DNA of 14,671 nt from Bacteroidota bacterium (GCA_023431285.1 JAEYXN010000068.1:1-14671), one strand, 5' to 3'; counted from the stretch's first letter, positions 1 through 6,929 are shown. Notes: generated by a model not told the origin, from the letters alone. Made by a program: numbers and translations.

Positions 1-1543
1 ATACCCTGTCGAGGAACCATCGGTCGTGAGAGATGATCACCGCGCATCCTGCAAAGTTTTCCAGCGCTTCTTCCAGTGCGCGAAGTGTGTTCACATCAAG
101 ATCGTTGGTAGGCTCATCAAGAAGAAGAAGGTTGCCGCCCTGCTTCAGCGCAATGGCAAGATGAACACGGTTACGCATTCCTCCTGACAACTCCTTTACT
201 TTCTTTTGCTGATCCGTTCCGTTGAAGTTAAACTTGCCGACATAGGCGCGCGAGTTCAAAGTCTTTCCGCCAAGCTCAATTAACTCGTTGCCGCCGGTGA
301 TGGCCTGCCACACTGTTTCCTCTGGCTTCAGATCATCATGCTCCTGATCGACATAGGCAATCTGAACGGTCTCACCAACACTGAATGTACCTGCATCAGG
401 TTTCTCTTTTCCGGTAATCATCTTAAACAACGTAGTCTTACCCGCACCGTTTGGTCCGATGATACCTACGATACCTGCTGGAGGAAGAGAAAAGGTGAGA
501 TTTTCATACAACAGCTTATCCCCATATCCCTTAGCCACTCCGTTGGCTTCGATAACTTTATTGCCCAGCCTTGGTCCTGGTGGAATAAAGAGCTCCAGCT
601 TTTCTTCCTTGTCTTTTGTTTCCTGGCTGAGGAGTTTTTCGTAAGCGCTCAGACGGGCTTTACCTTTCGCCTGACGCCCCTTCGGATTCATACGAACCCA
701 TTCGAGCTCACGCTCCAGCGCTTTCTGTCTTTTCGACTCTGATTTCTCTTCCTGCGCTAAACGTTTCTGCTTCTGTTCGAGCCACGATGAATAGTTTCCT
801 TTCCATGGAATGCCTTCGCCGCGGTCGAGTTCAAGGATCCATCCTGCAACGTTGTCAAGGAAGTATCGGTCGTGGGTTACAGCAATGACTGTCCCCGGAT
901 ATTGTTTGAGGTGTTGCTCAAGCCAATGTACTGATTCGGCATCAAGGTGGTTGGTTGGTTCATCCAGCAGGAGCACATCTGGTTCCTGGAGGAGAAGGCG
1001 ACACAATGCAACCCGGCGTTTTTCACCACCTGATAAGTGGGCCACGCTGGCATCGGGAGGAGGACAACGGAGCGCATCCATGGCACGCTCCAGTTTATGG
1101 TCGAGCTCCCACGCATTGGCTGCATCCAGCTTTTCCTGGATCTCTCCCTGCTTCGCGATAAGCTTGTCCATCGCATCCGGATCTTCGAGGATCGCAGGAT
1201 CAGCAAACTTTTCATTTATTGCTTCAAACTCCTTCAACAGCGCCACAGTCTCTTTCACGCCTTCTTCGACTATTTCCTTTACTGTCTTGGATTTATCGAG
1301 CTGGGGCTCCTGCTCCAGCAGTCCGACCGAAAAGCTGAGGTCCGATACAACCTCGCCCTGGTACTCTTTGTCGATGCCTGCAATGATGCGGAGCAACGAT
1401 GACTTACCAGAACCGTTCAAACCCAGCACGCCGATCTTGGCTCCGTAGAAGAAGGAGAGGTAAATATTTTTTAGAACCTGCTTGTTTGGAGGGTAAATCT
1501 TGTTTACCCCAGCCATTGAAAAGATAATTTTTTCGTCTGCCAT
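1..1543 (-). CDS. ettA: Energy-dependent translational throttle protein EttA (ABC-F ATPase), 3' end beyond window
   Basis: This is a soluble tandem-ATPase ABC-F protein, a family that binds the ribosomal E site and gates entry into elongation according to the ATP/ADP ratio. The 514 visible codons start at an ATG (protein begins MADEKIIFSMAGVNKIYPP) and run off the left edge. The family is about 555-560 residues, so some 40 C-terminal residues are missing. First ATPase domain: Walker A GLNGSGKSS (41-49), signature LSGGE (170-174), Walker B LLLLDEPTNH with catalytic Glu195. A charged linker at about 240-310 (around WVRMNPKGRQAKGKARLS) corresponds to the tRNA-interaction arm. Second ATPase domain: Walker A GPNGAGKTT (363-371), signature LSGG (452-455), Walker B with Glu477. 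There are no membrane segments, which rules out a transporter ATPase. A weak -7-like site on the minus strand (CATATTTG, 1607-1614) could drive it. EttA rather than another ABC-F paralogue is inferred from the N-terminus and linker. Confidence 0.93.
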   Translation of the reverse strand, partial: MADEKIIFSMAGVNKIYPPNKQVLKNIYLSFFYGAKIGVLGLNGSGKSSLLRIIAGIDKEYQGEVVSDLSFSVGLLEQEPQLDKSKTVKEIVEEGVKETVALLKEFEAINEKFADPAILEDPDAMDKLIAKQGEIQEKLDAANAWELDHKLERAMDALRCPPPDASVAHLSGGEKRRVALCRLLLQEPDVLLLDEPTNHLDAESVHWLEQHLKQYPGTVIAVTHDRYFLDNVAGWILELDRGEGIPWKGNYSSWLEQKQKRLAQEEKSESKRQKALERELEWVRMNPKGRQAKGKARLSAYEKLLSQETKDKEEKLELFIPPGPRLGNKVIEANGVAKGYGDKLLYENLTFSLPPAGIVGIIGPNGAGKTTLFKMITGKEKPDAGTFSVGETVQIAYVDQEHDDLKPEETVWQAITGGNELIELGGKTLNSRAYVGKFNFNGTDQQKKVKELSGGMRNRVHLAIALKQGGNLLLLDEPTNDLDVNTLRALEEALENFAGCAVIISHDRWFLDRV

Positions 1544-1715
1544 GCGTATAACAGTAATCGGTTGTTGAGAATACTTGCCACGAGAAGCCGCGGCAGTTTT
1601 TGCGGGCAAATATGGCTAAAAAACGCTAGCCTTTCCCGACGGGTGGCGTATTATGTTGCGTGGGTTGATTGTTCGGCTGGATTTTTGACGGTTTTCAAAT
1701 AAAAAAATGGCAGAG

Positions 1716-1745
1716 TTTGATTATATCAATTAAATTTTATTTTTG
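1716..1745 (+). promoter_or_regulatory. Bacteroidota-type promoter of the DUF2795 gene
   Basis: TTTG at 1716-1719, an 18-base spacer, then TATTTTTG at 1738-1745. This is an exact match to the -33 TTTG / -7 TAnnTTTG pattern of the primary sigma factor in Bacteroidota. Transcription would begin near 1752, only a few bases before the ribosome binding site, leaving a leader of about 20 bases. Confidence 0.6.
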
Positions 1746-1754
1746 CGGAAAATT

Positions 1755-1764
1755 AAAGGAGGAA
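1755..1764 (+). promoter_or_regulatory. Exceptionally strong Shine-Dalgarno site
   Basis: AAAGGAGG at 1755-1762 is a full match to the usual 16S rRNA 3' end (anti-SD CCUCCUUU) and ends 9 bases before the ATG at 1772. It fixes the start codon. Genes in this phylum generally lack such a site, and the other confident genes in this window do too. Confidence 0.75.
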
Positions 1765-1771
1765 TAAAGCT

Positions 1772-1993
1772 ATGTATTGGACCCTTGAACTTGCCTCTTA
1801 CCTGGAAGACGCTCCGTGGCCGGCGACTAAGGATGAACTGATCGATTATTCAATCCGCTCAGGGGCGCCTTTGGAAGTGGTTGAGAACCTCCAGGAGCTC
1901 GAAGATGACGGTCAGCCTTATGAAAGCATCGAAGAGATCTGGCCTGACTATCCCACAAAAGAAGATTTCTTTTTTAACGAAGACGAATACTGA
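1772..1993 (+). CDS. DUF2795 family small acidic protein
   Basis: This 73-residue protein is recognised as the DUF2795 type that is widespread and strongly conserved in Bacteroidota. Its start MYWTLELASYLEDAPWPA, the central segment GAPLEVVENLQELEDDG and the end WPDYPTKEDFFFNEDEY are typical of the family. It is very acidic, especially at the C-terminus, soluble, and has no signal peptide, membrane segment or catalytic motif. The molecular function of the family is not known to me. The length is full for the family. It is a monocistronic unit with its own promoter (1716-1745), a perfect Shine-Dalgarno sequence and a terminator directly after the stop, which suggests high, constitutive expression. 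It lies divergent from ettA and convergent with ispD, so it does not share a transcript with either. Confidence 0.9.
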   Translation: MYWTLELASYLEDAPWPATKDELIDYSIRSGAPLEVVENLQELEDDGQPYESIEEIWPDYPTKEDFFFNEDEY

Positions 1994-2001
1994 CAATAGA
2001 G

Positions 2002-2024
2002 AGCCGGCGAATGCCGGTTTTTTT
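2002..2024 (+). terminator. Rho-independent terminator of the DUF2795 gene
   Basis: A 7-bp stem (AGCCGGC / GCCGGTT, one G-T pair) with loop GAAT is followed by a run of seven T (2018-2024). It starts 9 bases after the stop of the DUF2795 gene. The T run overlaps the stop codon of the convergent ispD (2023-2025), so the two genes meet with no spare sequence. Confidence 0.78.
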
Positions 2025-2703
2025 ATACCCTGCCTCTTGATCTCATTAACGCTTCCGCGACAATGAGATCTTCCGATGTGGTGATTTTAAGATTTTCGTA
2101 ACTCCCTTCAAATAAGGAAATGCTGTGACCCGCACGCTCGGCGACGCTGGCATCATCGGTCATGCTCTCCTCTTCCCGGATCTGGTAAGCTTCCCGGATC
2201 AGCGCGACGGAAAAGGTCTGAGGCGTCTGGATCAGCCGGTATTTGGATCGATCAACAGAATGTGTTTTGTCCTGATCGGTGATTCTGAGCGACTCTTTCA
2301 GTCTTACAGAAGCCACCGCTGACTGATGAACGGCTGCAAGCCGGAATGACGCTCCGATAACATCCTCACTGACGAGAGGCCTCACGCCATCATGTATCGC
2401 CACCAGTCCTTCTCCGGTAATTCTGGATAACCCATTTCGCACCGACTGAAACCTGGTCTCTCCCCCGTGCTCCAGTACGTAATTCTTCCGGAACTGGTAT
2501 TTCTCACATAACTCATTCCAGAACCTGACATCATCTTTCGGAAGTACCAGTATAAGATTGATCTCCGGCGAGTATCTGTAAAACGCATTAATCGTATGCA
2601 TCAGAATCGGCAGCCCACACAATTCAATGTACTGCTTCGGCACCGCACTCTTTATCCGTGATCCCCTGCCTCCCGCAACGATTATGGCATATTCTCTATT
2701 CAT
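2023..2703 (-). CDS. ispD: 2-C-methyl-D-erythritol 4-phosphate cytidylyltransferase
   Basis: IspD catalyses MEP + CTP -> CDP-ME + PPi, the third step of the non-mevalonate (MEP) isoprenoid pathway in the cytoplasm. The 226 residues match the usual family length (225-240). Visible motifs are the nucleotide-binding loop GGRGSRIKSAVPKQ (11-24), the HDGVRP segment (104-109) with the metal and substrate Asp105, TDDASVAE (182-189), and NLKITTSEDL (204-213), which holds the conserved substrate-binding Lys. The QTPQTF segment (159-164) is also typical. The start ATG follows a tandem repeat (2720-2787) with no Shine-Dalgarno sequence. The gene is probably cotranscribed with the small membrane gene upstream on the same strand, although the repeat lies between them. 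No IspF domain is fused to it. Confidence 0.96.
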   Translation of the reverse strand: MNREYAIIVAGGRGSRIKSAVPKQYIELCGLPILMHTINAFYRYSPEINLILVLPKDDVRFWNELCEKYQFRKNYVLEHGGETRFQSVRNGLSRITGEGLVAIHDGVRPLVSEDVIGASFRLAAVHQSAVASVRLKESLRITDQDKTHSVDRSKYRLIQTPQTFSVALIREAYQIREEESMTDDASVAERAGHSISLFEGSYENLKITTSEDLIVAEALMRSRGRV

Positions 2704-2719
2704 AAAATGTAATAATCAT

Positions 2720-2787
2720 GGCAATCAAGGAATCAGGAATCAAGAAATCAAGGAATCAAGGAATCAGGAGTCAAGGAATCAAGGTCA
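2720..2787 (+). repeat. Tandem 7/8-bp repeat (GGAATCA[A]) between two minus-strand genes
   Basis: About eight units run from GGCAATCAA (2720) through GGAATCA, GGAATCAA, GAAATCAA, GGAATCAA, GGAATCA, GGAGTCAA and GGAATCAA (to 2782), then a degenerate GGTCA. The TCA of that last unit (2785-2787) is the stop codon TGA of the small membrane-protein gene on the minus strand. The units alternate between 7 and 8 bases. The array occupies most of the 81-base gap upstream of ispD. Confidence 0.93.
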
Positions 2788-3033
2788 CATACGACGGGTG
2801 AGGTAGATAAACAATGATATCGCCACAGGATAAATAATGATATACTGAAACGTGGGTGCGAAGAAGCGAAGGAACATCCCGAATGGCGCAAGGAGAAGGA
2901 GGCAACCACCTGCGATGATCAGTACCTTTTTGAATCGCTCTACCGGTTCACGGGCGATCCTTATCATTTCATAGATCAGAAAGGTTACCACCGCCACATT
3001 AAAAAGAACTAGAAATATCCGGAGTATCCCCAT
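2785..3033 (-). CDS. Small hydrophobic membrane protein, unknown function
   Basis: The family of this 82-residue protein is not recognised. It has three likely membrane segments: residues 2-24, 38-58 and 62-78. The first two are linked by a charged stretch (IRIAREPVERFKK), which by the positive-inside rule should be cytoplasmic. It has no signal peptidase site, cysteines or catalytic motif. It lies on the same strand as ispD, 81 bases upstream of it, and a candidate promoter ends about 15 bases before its ATG, so it probably heads a two-gene transcript. A real gene is supported by the coherent hydrophobic pattern, the promoter and the way it fills the gap. Its role, and any link to isoprenoid synthesis, cannot be read from the sequence. 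Confidence 0.75.
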   Translation of the reverse strand: MGILRIFLVLFNVAVVTFLIYEMIRIAREPVERFKKVLIIAGGCLLLLAPFGMFLRFFAPTFQYIIIYPVAISLFIYLTRRM

Positions 3034-3049
3034 TCGTCAAGTGTTTTGC

Positions 3050-3081
3050 TAAAGCTAGCAATTGAATAGTATTTGACCAAC
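3050..3081 (-). promoter_or_regulatory. Candidate Bacteroidota-type promoter for the small membrane gene and ispD
   Basis: Read on the minus strand, GTTG (complement at 3078-3081) is followed by a 20-base spacer and TAGCTTTA (complement at 3050-3057). Each element is one base off TTTG / TAnnTTTG. Transcription would start near 3043, about 10 bases before the ATG at 3033. Confidence 0.4.
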
Positions 3082-3105
3082 GTAACTGAGGAGGGAATCG
3101 TCTTA

Positions 3106-3222
3106 ATGGCTCGTGCAGCTGCATACAAAGGAGACACATGCATCTACATGCAGCTGCGTTATCCCGATAATTTTGGGTTCTCTCAAAGAATAATCGAGGA
3201 AATTGATCAGATGATCAGATGA
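3106..3222 (+). CDS. Candidate 38-residue open reading frame, speculative
   Basis: An ATG at 3106, preceded by GAGGAGGG (about 10 bases upstream), opens 38 codons ending in TGA at 3220-3222. The peptide starts MARAAAYKGDTCIYMQLRYP and ends in an amphipathic stretch, RIIEEIDQMIR. It overlaps the last codons of the convergent queA by 8 bases. Both ends are built of repeats: an inverted repeat (3115-3157) falls in its first half and an 8-bp tandem repeat makes its last codons. I know no homologue. The frame could be chance in a 181-base gap, and only the ribosome-binding-like sequence argues otherwise. Confidence 0.2.
   Translation: MARAAAYKGDTCIYMQLRYPDNFGFSQRIIEEIDQMIR
3115..3157. repeat. Inverted repeat, 10-bp arms, downstream of queA
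   Basis: GCAGCTGCAT (3115-3124) and its exact reverse complement ATGCAGCTGC (3148-3157) enclose 23 bases, which contain a further ATGCAT palindrome (3138-3143). It lies about 58 bases beyond the queA stop on the queA strand. No T run follows on either strand, so a simple intrinsic terminator is not supported. It could stabilise the queA 3' end or bind a protein. Confidence 0.55.
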
Positions 3223-3226
3223 TCAG
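3204..3226. repeat. Short 8-bp tandem repeat spanning the queA stop codon
   Basis: TGATCAGA at 3204-3211 and 3212-3219, then TGATCAG at 3220-3226, make 2.9 perfect copies. The queA stop (3215-3217, read on the minus strand) and its last two Ile codons lie inside the array. Each unit contains the palindrome TGATCA. Confidence 0.75.
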
Positions 3227-4261
3227 CATAGCGTCACCATAGGTGAGGAACTTATACTTCTCTTTCTTGGCGACCCTGTATGCTTCCATTACCAGGTCAT
3301 AACCTCCGAATGCCGCCGTCATCATCAGCAGAGTAGATTCCGGCATATGGAAGTTCGTTACCATCGCATTGCAGATCTTGAAGTCGTAAGGAGGGAAGAT
3401 AAACTTGTCTGTCCATCCTTCACGGGCTTTCAGCCTGTTGGTAGCGGAAACAGCAGACTCAAGAGCACGCATTGTTGTCGTTCCAATGGCACAAACGCGG
3501 TTGCGTTCATCCAAAGCTTTGTTGACGATGTTCACAGCATCATTGCCGACAACAAAGTTCTCTGAATCCATTTTATGCTTTGTGAGATCTTCCACGTCTA
3601 CGGGACGGAAGGTTCCCAGGCCTATGTGAAGGGTAATGAAGGTTGAGTCAACACCTTTAAGCTGAAGGCGTTTCATCAACTGACGGGTAAAGTGCAGACC
3701 AGCCGTTGGTGCTGAAACAGCGCCCTTATGTTTTGCGAAGATCGTCTGGAAGCGCTCTTTGTCCTCCGGCTTCACTTTTCTCTTGATATACTTAGGAAGT
3801 GGAGTTTCGCCGAGTGTTTCCACTACTTTATCAAACGCGGCAGAATCACCATCGAAAAGAAAACGGATGGTTCGCCCACGGGATGTAGTGTTGTCAATGA
3901 CTTCAGCGACCAGGTCGCCATTCCCGAAGTAAAGTTTATTTCCTACGCGGATCTTCCTGGCCGGATCGACCAGTACATCCCACAAATGCATGTCTGCATT
4001 CAATTCACGGAGAAGGAACACTTCAATCTTGGCTCCTGTCTTTTCCTTGCGGCCATACAGACGGGCAGGAAACACCATCGTGTCGTTTCCAACCAGTACG
4101 TCGCCCTCTGCGAAGTAATCCACGATATCTTTGAAAATCTTGTGCTCGATCTTTCCTGTGTCCTTGTGGACAACCATCAGACGGGATTCGTCACGGTTGT
4201 CAGAAGGGTCGAGTGCGATAAGATTGTTAGGAAGTTCAAATTTGAATTCGGATAACTTCAT
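3215..4261 (-). CDS. queA: S-adenosylmethionine:tRNA ribosyltransferase-isomerase QueA
   Basis: QueA transfers and isomerises the ribose of S-adenosylmethionine onto preQ1 at tRNA position 34, making epoxyqueuosine, the penultimate step of queuosine synthesis. The 348 residues are full length for the family. Signature segments are GDVLVGNDTMVFPARLYGRK (53-72), AVSAPTAGLHFT (181-192), LHIGLGTFRPV (211-221), an IGTTTMRALES segment, TNFHMPESTLLMM, and the C-terminal YGDAMLI. It starts at ATG 4261 without a Shine-Dalgarno sequence and is served by a minus-strand promoter at 4314-4347. No other queuosine gene is in the window, so it stands alone or at the head of a short transcript. Its final codons are part of a small tandem repeat. 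Confidence 0.97.
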   Translation of the reverse strand: MKLSEFKFELPNNLIALDPSDNRDESRLMVVHKDTGKIEHKIFKDIVDYFAEGDVLVGNDTMVFPARLYGRKEKTGAKIEVFLLRELNADMHLWDVLVDPARKIRVGNKLYFGNGDLVAEVIDNTTSRGRTIRFLFDGDSAAFDKVVETLGETPLPKYIKRKVKPEDKERFQTIFAKHKGAVSAPTAGLHFTRQLMKRLQLKGVDSTFITLHIGLGTFRPVDVEDLTKHKMDSENFVVGNDAVNIVNKALDERNRVCAIGTTTMRALESAVSATNRLKAREGWTDKFIFPPYDFKICNAMVTNFHMPESTLLMMTAAFGGYDLVMEAYRVAKKEKYKFLTYGDAMLII

Positions 4262-4313
4262 ATAAGTAAAGGCAAAAGACTCCCAATGAAGGGATAATTT
4301 TTATTTTGGGTTG

Positions 4314-4347
4314 CAAAAATAAGTCAAGAATTGGCTTTTCCGACAAA
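4314..4347 (-). promoter_or_regulatory. Bacteroidota-type promoter of queA
   Basis: Read on the minus strand, TTTG (complement CAAA, 4344-4347), a 22-base spacer and TATTTTTG (complement of 4314-4321). Both elements are exact, but the spacer is at the long end of the usual range. The predicted leader to ATG 4261 is about 45 bases. Confidence 0.5.
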
Positions 4348-4386
4348 AGAGGCTATGTTTTTCCGGGGTGTAACAAAATGGCGTTT

Positions 4387-4418
4387 TTTCAGTCTAAAAC
4401 AGTAATTTAATACCTTTG
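4387..4418 (+). promoter_or_regulatory. Candidate Bacteroidota-type promoter of the ABC permease gene
   Basis: TTTC (4387-4390), a 20-base spacer and an exact -7 element TACCTTTG (4411-4418). The start site would be near 4425, giving a leader of about 90 bases before the TTG at 4516. The leader contains repeated GCCGG blocks that could pair (4448-4452 with 4468-4473), but there is no recognisable riboswitch. It lies divergent from the queA promoter, about 40 bases away. Confidence 0.5.
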
Positions 4419-4515
4419 CCGCCGACAAATCCGTTTATTCAGGATCAGCCGGAGGAAAACAGGTGTTGCCGGCTTCCCGGACTTTCGCATAACGGATCAT
4501 AAAAATTACCAGGCT

Positions 4516-5796
4516 TTGAGAGTAATAGGACAAATAATTGAAAGCTTTCAGTTCGCATGGAAGGCCCTCAAGTCGAACCTGCTGCGTACCATTCTTTCAC
4601 TGCTCAGTGTTACGATCGGGATCTTCCTGGTAATATCCGTGCTCACCGCCGTCGACTCCCTTGAAAAGAATATCAAGGATAGCTTCAGCTTTATCGGCGC
4701 AGACGTCATATATCTGGAAAAGTGGCCATGGCTGCCGGATGCCGGCGGAGAATACCGTTGGTGGGACTTCTGGATGCGCCCCAATCCCTCTTATAACGAA
4801 TATAAATTCCTCGCTGAAAACCTCCGTAACGCTACCGCTGTATCCATCTTTGCCGATGCAGGCAATCAGACGATCCGTAGAAACAGCAACAGCATCGGGC
4901 AGGTGCGGCTCCTGGGATGCAGTGAAAATTACGATTACCTTTTTCCTGTTGATATCGTGGATGGCCGGTATTTCAGTCCGCAGGAGATAGCCAGCGGAAG
5001 GAACGTCACCGTCATCGGTCATGAGGTTGCCGTCGCACTCTTCCCGGATGGGCGTAGCGCCGTAGGTGAATTCATCAAAGTCAAGAACCTCAAATACCTC
5101 GTTGTCGGCGTAGTGAAAAAGGAGGGCGCGAGCTTCATCGGAACTCCCAGCAACGACTACGTGACAATGATCCCTTACCAGGCGTTCCGCGGCCTTTTCC
5201 AGACAGGCACCGGACGATGGAATGAGCTTTCCTCAACCATTGGTATCAAGGGCCGGTCTTCTGACGTGGGCCTCGTGGAGGTGGAGAACGAAATGAAAGG
5301 TCTTGTGCGTGTTCGCCGAGGGCTCAAACCCACCGCCAACGATAACTTTGCGATCAATCGTCCTGAAGCTTTTATGAATGTAATCGGCAATCTGTTCGAC
5401 GGCGTGAGTATGGCAGGGTGGATGATCGGAGGATTCGCCATCGTAGTGGGCGGATTCGGTATAGCCAATATCATGTTTGTCTCGGTGAAGGAACGAACTT
5501 CCATTATTGGCCTGCAGAAATCGCTCGGCGCTAAGAATTATTTCATTCTCTTCCAGTTTCTCTTTGAAGCAGTGCTGCTTTGTCTGGTGGGAGGCCTGAG
5601 TGGTCTTTTCCTGGTCTATCTGCTCACCCTTGCGCTTCCTGCAATTTTCGACTTCGGGGAGTTCGTACTCGCGCTTACGCTTGATAAGATCCTGCTCGGG
5701 GTGGTGGTCTCCACTGTGATCGGAGTGATCGCAGGTATTGTACCGGCGGCGCTGGCTGCGAGGCTCGATCCGGTGCTGGCAATACGCGCTAACTAG
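4516..5796 (+). CDS. ABC transporter permease, MacB/FtsX type
   Basis: This 426-residue inner-membrane protein has the MacB-type layout. TM1 is at about 24-46, after a positively charged amphipathic N-terminus (FAWKALKSNLLRTILSLL). A periplasmic MacB_PCD-like domain follows (about 50-298). Three C-terminal segments form the FtsX domain: about 302-323, 342-372 and 391-413. Typical FtsX signatures are VKERTSIIGLQKSLGAK (324-340) and the terminal IVPAALAARLDPVLAIR. Such proteins work with a LolD/MacB-type ATPase in export, lipoprotein transport or mechanotransmission. No ATPase or periplasmic adaptor gene lies beside it here, so its substrate is unknown. The start is TTG at 4516. The frame is open upstream but has no ATG, and TTG places MRVIGQIIES where the family usually begins. 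The gene converges with recA. Confidence 0.88.
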   Translation: MRVIGQIIESFQFAWKALKSNLLRTILSLLSVTIGIFLVISVLTAVDSLEKNIKDSFSFIGADVIYLEKWPWLPDAGGEYRWWDFWMRPNPSYNEYKFLAENLRNATAVSIFADAGNQTIRRNSNSIGQVRLLGCSENYDYLFPVDIVDGRYFSPQEIASGRNVTVIGHEVAVALFPDGRSAVGEFIKVKNLKYLVVGVVKKEGASFIGTPSNDYVTMIPYQAFRGLFQTGTGRWNELSSTIGIKGRSSDVGLVEVENEMKGLVRVRRGLKPTANDNFAINRPEAFMNVIGNLFDGVSMAGWMIGGFAIVVGGFGIANIMFVSVKERTSIIGLQKSLGAKNYFILFQFLFEAVLLCLVGGLSGLFLVYLLTLALPAIFDFGEFVLALTLDKILLGVVVSTVIGVIAGIVPAALAARLDPVLAIRAN

Positions 5797-5826
5797 TTAT
5801 GTCAGATCGGATATTCATCAGATCCG

Positions 5827-5884
5827 GATTCCCGCTGAACCAGAACATGTATCGATGACAACATGTAGTGATTCAGCAGGAATC
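5827..5884 (-). terminator. Long hairpin between convergent permease and recA genes
   Basis: The arms at 5827-5841 (GATTCCCGCTGAACC) and 5870-5884 (GATTCAGCAGGAATC) pair over 15 positions. Two positions are C-A mismatches in plus-strand RNA but G-U pairs in minus-strand RNA, so the structure favours the recA transcript. An inner ACATGT pair (5845-5850 / 5861-5866) can extend it. It lies 17 bases past the recA stop. No T run follows directly, so it is either a non-canonical terminator or a 3'-end stabiliser. Confidence 0.5.
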
Positions 5885-5900
5885 TGAGCCCTGAAACTGT

Positions 5901-6929
5901 TTAAGATTCTTTTTCTTCGAGAACCTTTGCTCCCTCGCCAACGATTTTTTCCTTGATCTTCTTTTCCAGCTCTTCCATGAGCTCCGGATTGTCTTCGATC
6001 AGTTGTTTCACGGCATCACGGCCCTGGCCAAGTTTGTTGCCTCCATAAGAGAACCATGAACCGGATTTCTGCACGACATTCAGTTCCACACCAAGATCTA
6101 TGATCTCACCAGACTTGGAAATCCCACGTCCGTACATGATATCGAACTCAACAACTTTGAATGGAGGTGCTACTTTGTTTTTCACCACTTTCACCTTCAC
6201 GCGGTTACCAGTGATATCATCGGCAGATTCTTTGATCTGTCCGATGCGACGTATGTCGAGGCGAACCGAAGCGTAGAACTTCAGCGCGTTTCCTCCGGTG
6301 GTAGTCTCAGGGTTACCGAACATCACACCAATCTTTTCACGTAACTGGTTGATGAAGATGCAGGAGCAACCTGTTTTGGAGATCGTGCCGGTAAGTTTTC
6401 TCAAAGCCTGTGACATAAGGCGGGCCTGAAGACCCATCTTGCTTTCGCCCATCTCACCTTCAAGTTCACCCTTGGGAACCAGCGCCGCCACAGAGTCGAT
6501 AACGATAATGTCAATCGCGCCGGAACGGATCAGGTGATCAGCAATCTCAAGTGCCTGCTCTCCATTGTCTGGTTGAGAGATAAGCAGGTTCTCGGTATCA
6601 ATACCAAGCTTCTCAGCATAAGCTTTATCAAAAGCGTGCTCCGCATCTATGAAAGCCGCAAGTCCACCTTTGCGCTGTGCTTCTGCGATACAATGCATGG
6701 TCAGCGTGGTTTTTCCTGAGGATTCAGGACCATAGATCTCTGTTATCCTTCCGCGTGGTATTCCTCCAATACCCAGCGCAATATCCAGTCCGAGGGAACC
6801 AGTGGAAATCGCTGCAATGTCAACGACTTTCTCGTCGCTCAGCTTCATCACGGTTCCCTTACCGTAAGTCTTTTCCAGTTTGTCAATCGTCAACTGAAGT
6901 GCCTTCAGTTTTTCTTTAGCATCGCTCAT
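5901..6929 (-). CDS. recA: Recombinase RecA
   Basis: RecA is the ATP-dependent strand-exchange protein of homologous recombination and the co-protease of the SOS response. The 342 residues are full length. Motifs are Walker A GPESSGKT (67-74), the catalytic segment FIDAEHAFD (about 93-101), the Walker B-like IIVIDSVAALVP (about 140-151), loop L1 around EMGESKMGLQARLMSQALRK, the FINQLREKIGVMFGNPETT segment, and loop L2 (TTTGGNALKFYAS). The C-terminus is charged and Glu/Lys-rich, as usual. It starts at ATG 6929 with no Shine-Dalgarno sequence. I found neither a good TTTG/TAnnTTTG promoter nor a recognisable LexA box in the 286 bases upstream. It is transcribed alone, convergent with the ABC permease. 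Confidence 0.98.
   Translation of the reverse strand: MSDAKEKLKALQLTIDKLEKTYGKGTVMKLSDEKVVDIAAISTGSLGLDIALGIGGIPRGRITEIYGPESSGKTTLTMHCIAEAQRKGGLAAFIDAEHAFDKAYAEKLGIDTENLLISQPDNGEQALEIADHLIRSGAIDIIVIDSVAALVPKGELEGEMGESKMGLQARLMSQALRKLTGTISKTGCSCIFINQLREKIGVMFGNPETTTGGNALKFYASVRLDIRRIGQIKESADDITGNRVKVKVVKNKVAPPFKVVEFDIMYGRGISKSGEIIDLGVELNVVQKSGSWFSYGGNKLGQGRDAVKQLIEDNPELMEELEKKIKEKIVGEGAKVLEEKES

Noticed and set aside
810..1448. Long plus-strand reading frame inside ettA
   Set aside because: It is the antisense shadow of ettA, Ser/Arg-rich with no family resemblance, and the minus-strand frame encodes a clear ABC-F protein.
1615..1637. GGCTA / TAGCC inverted repeat upstream of ettA as a terminator or operator
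   Set aside because: Only 5 bp arms, no T run in a sensible position, and it is located before rather than after a gene.
3728..4255. Plus-strand 175-codon frame opposite queA
   Set aside because: Antisense shadow of a full-length, well-conserved queA; no independent signal.
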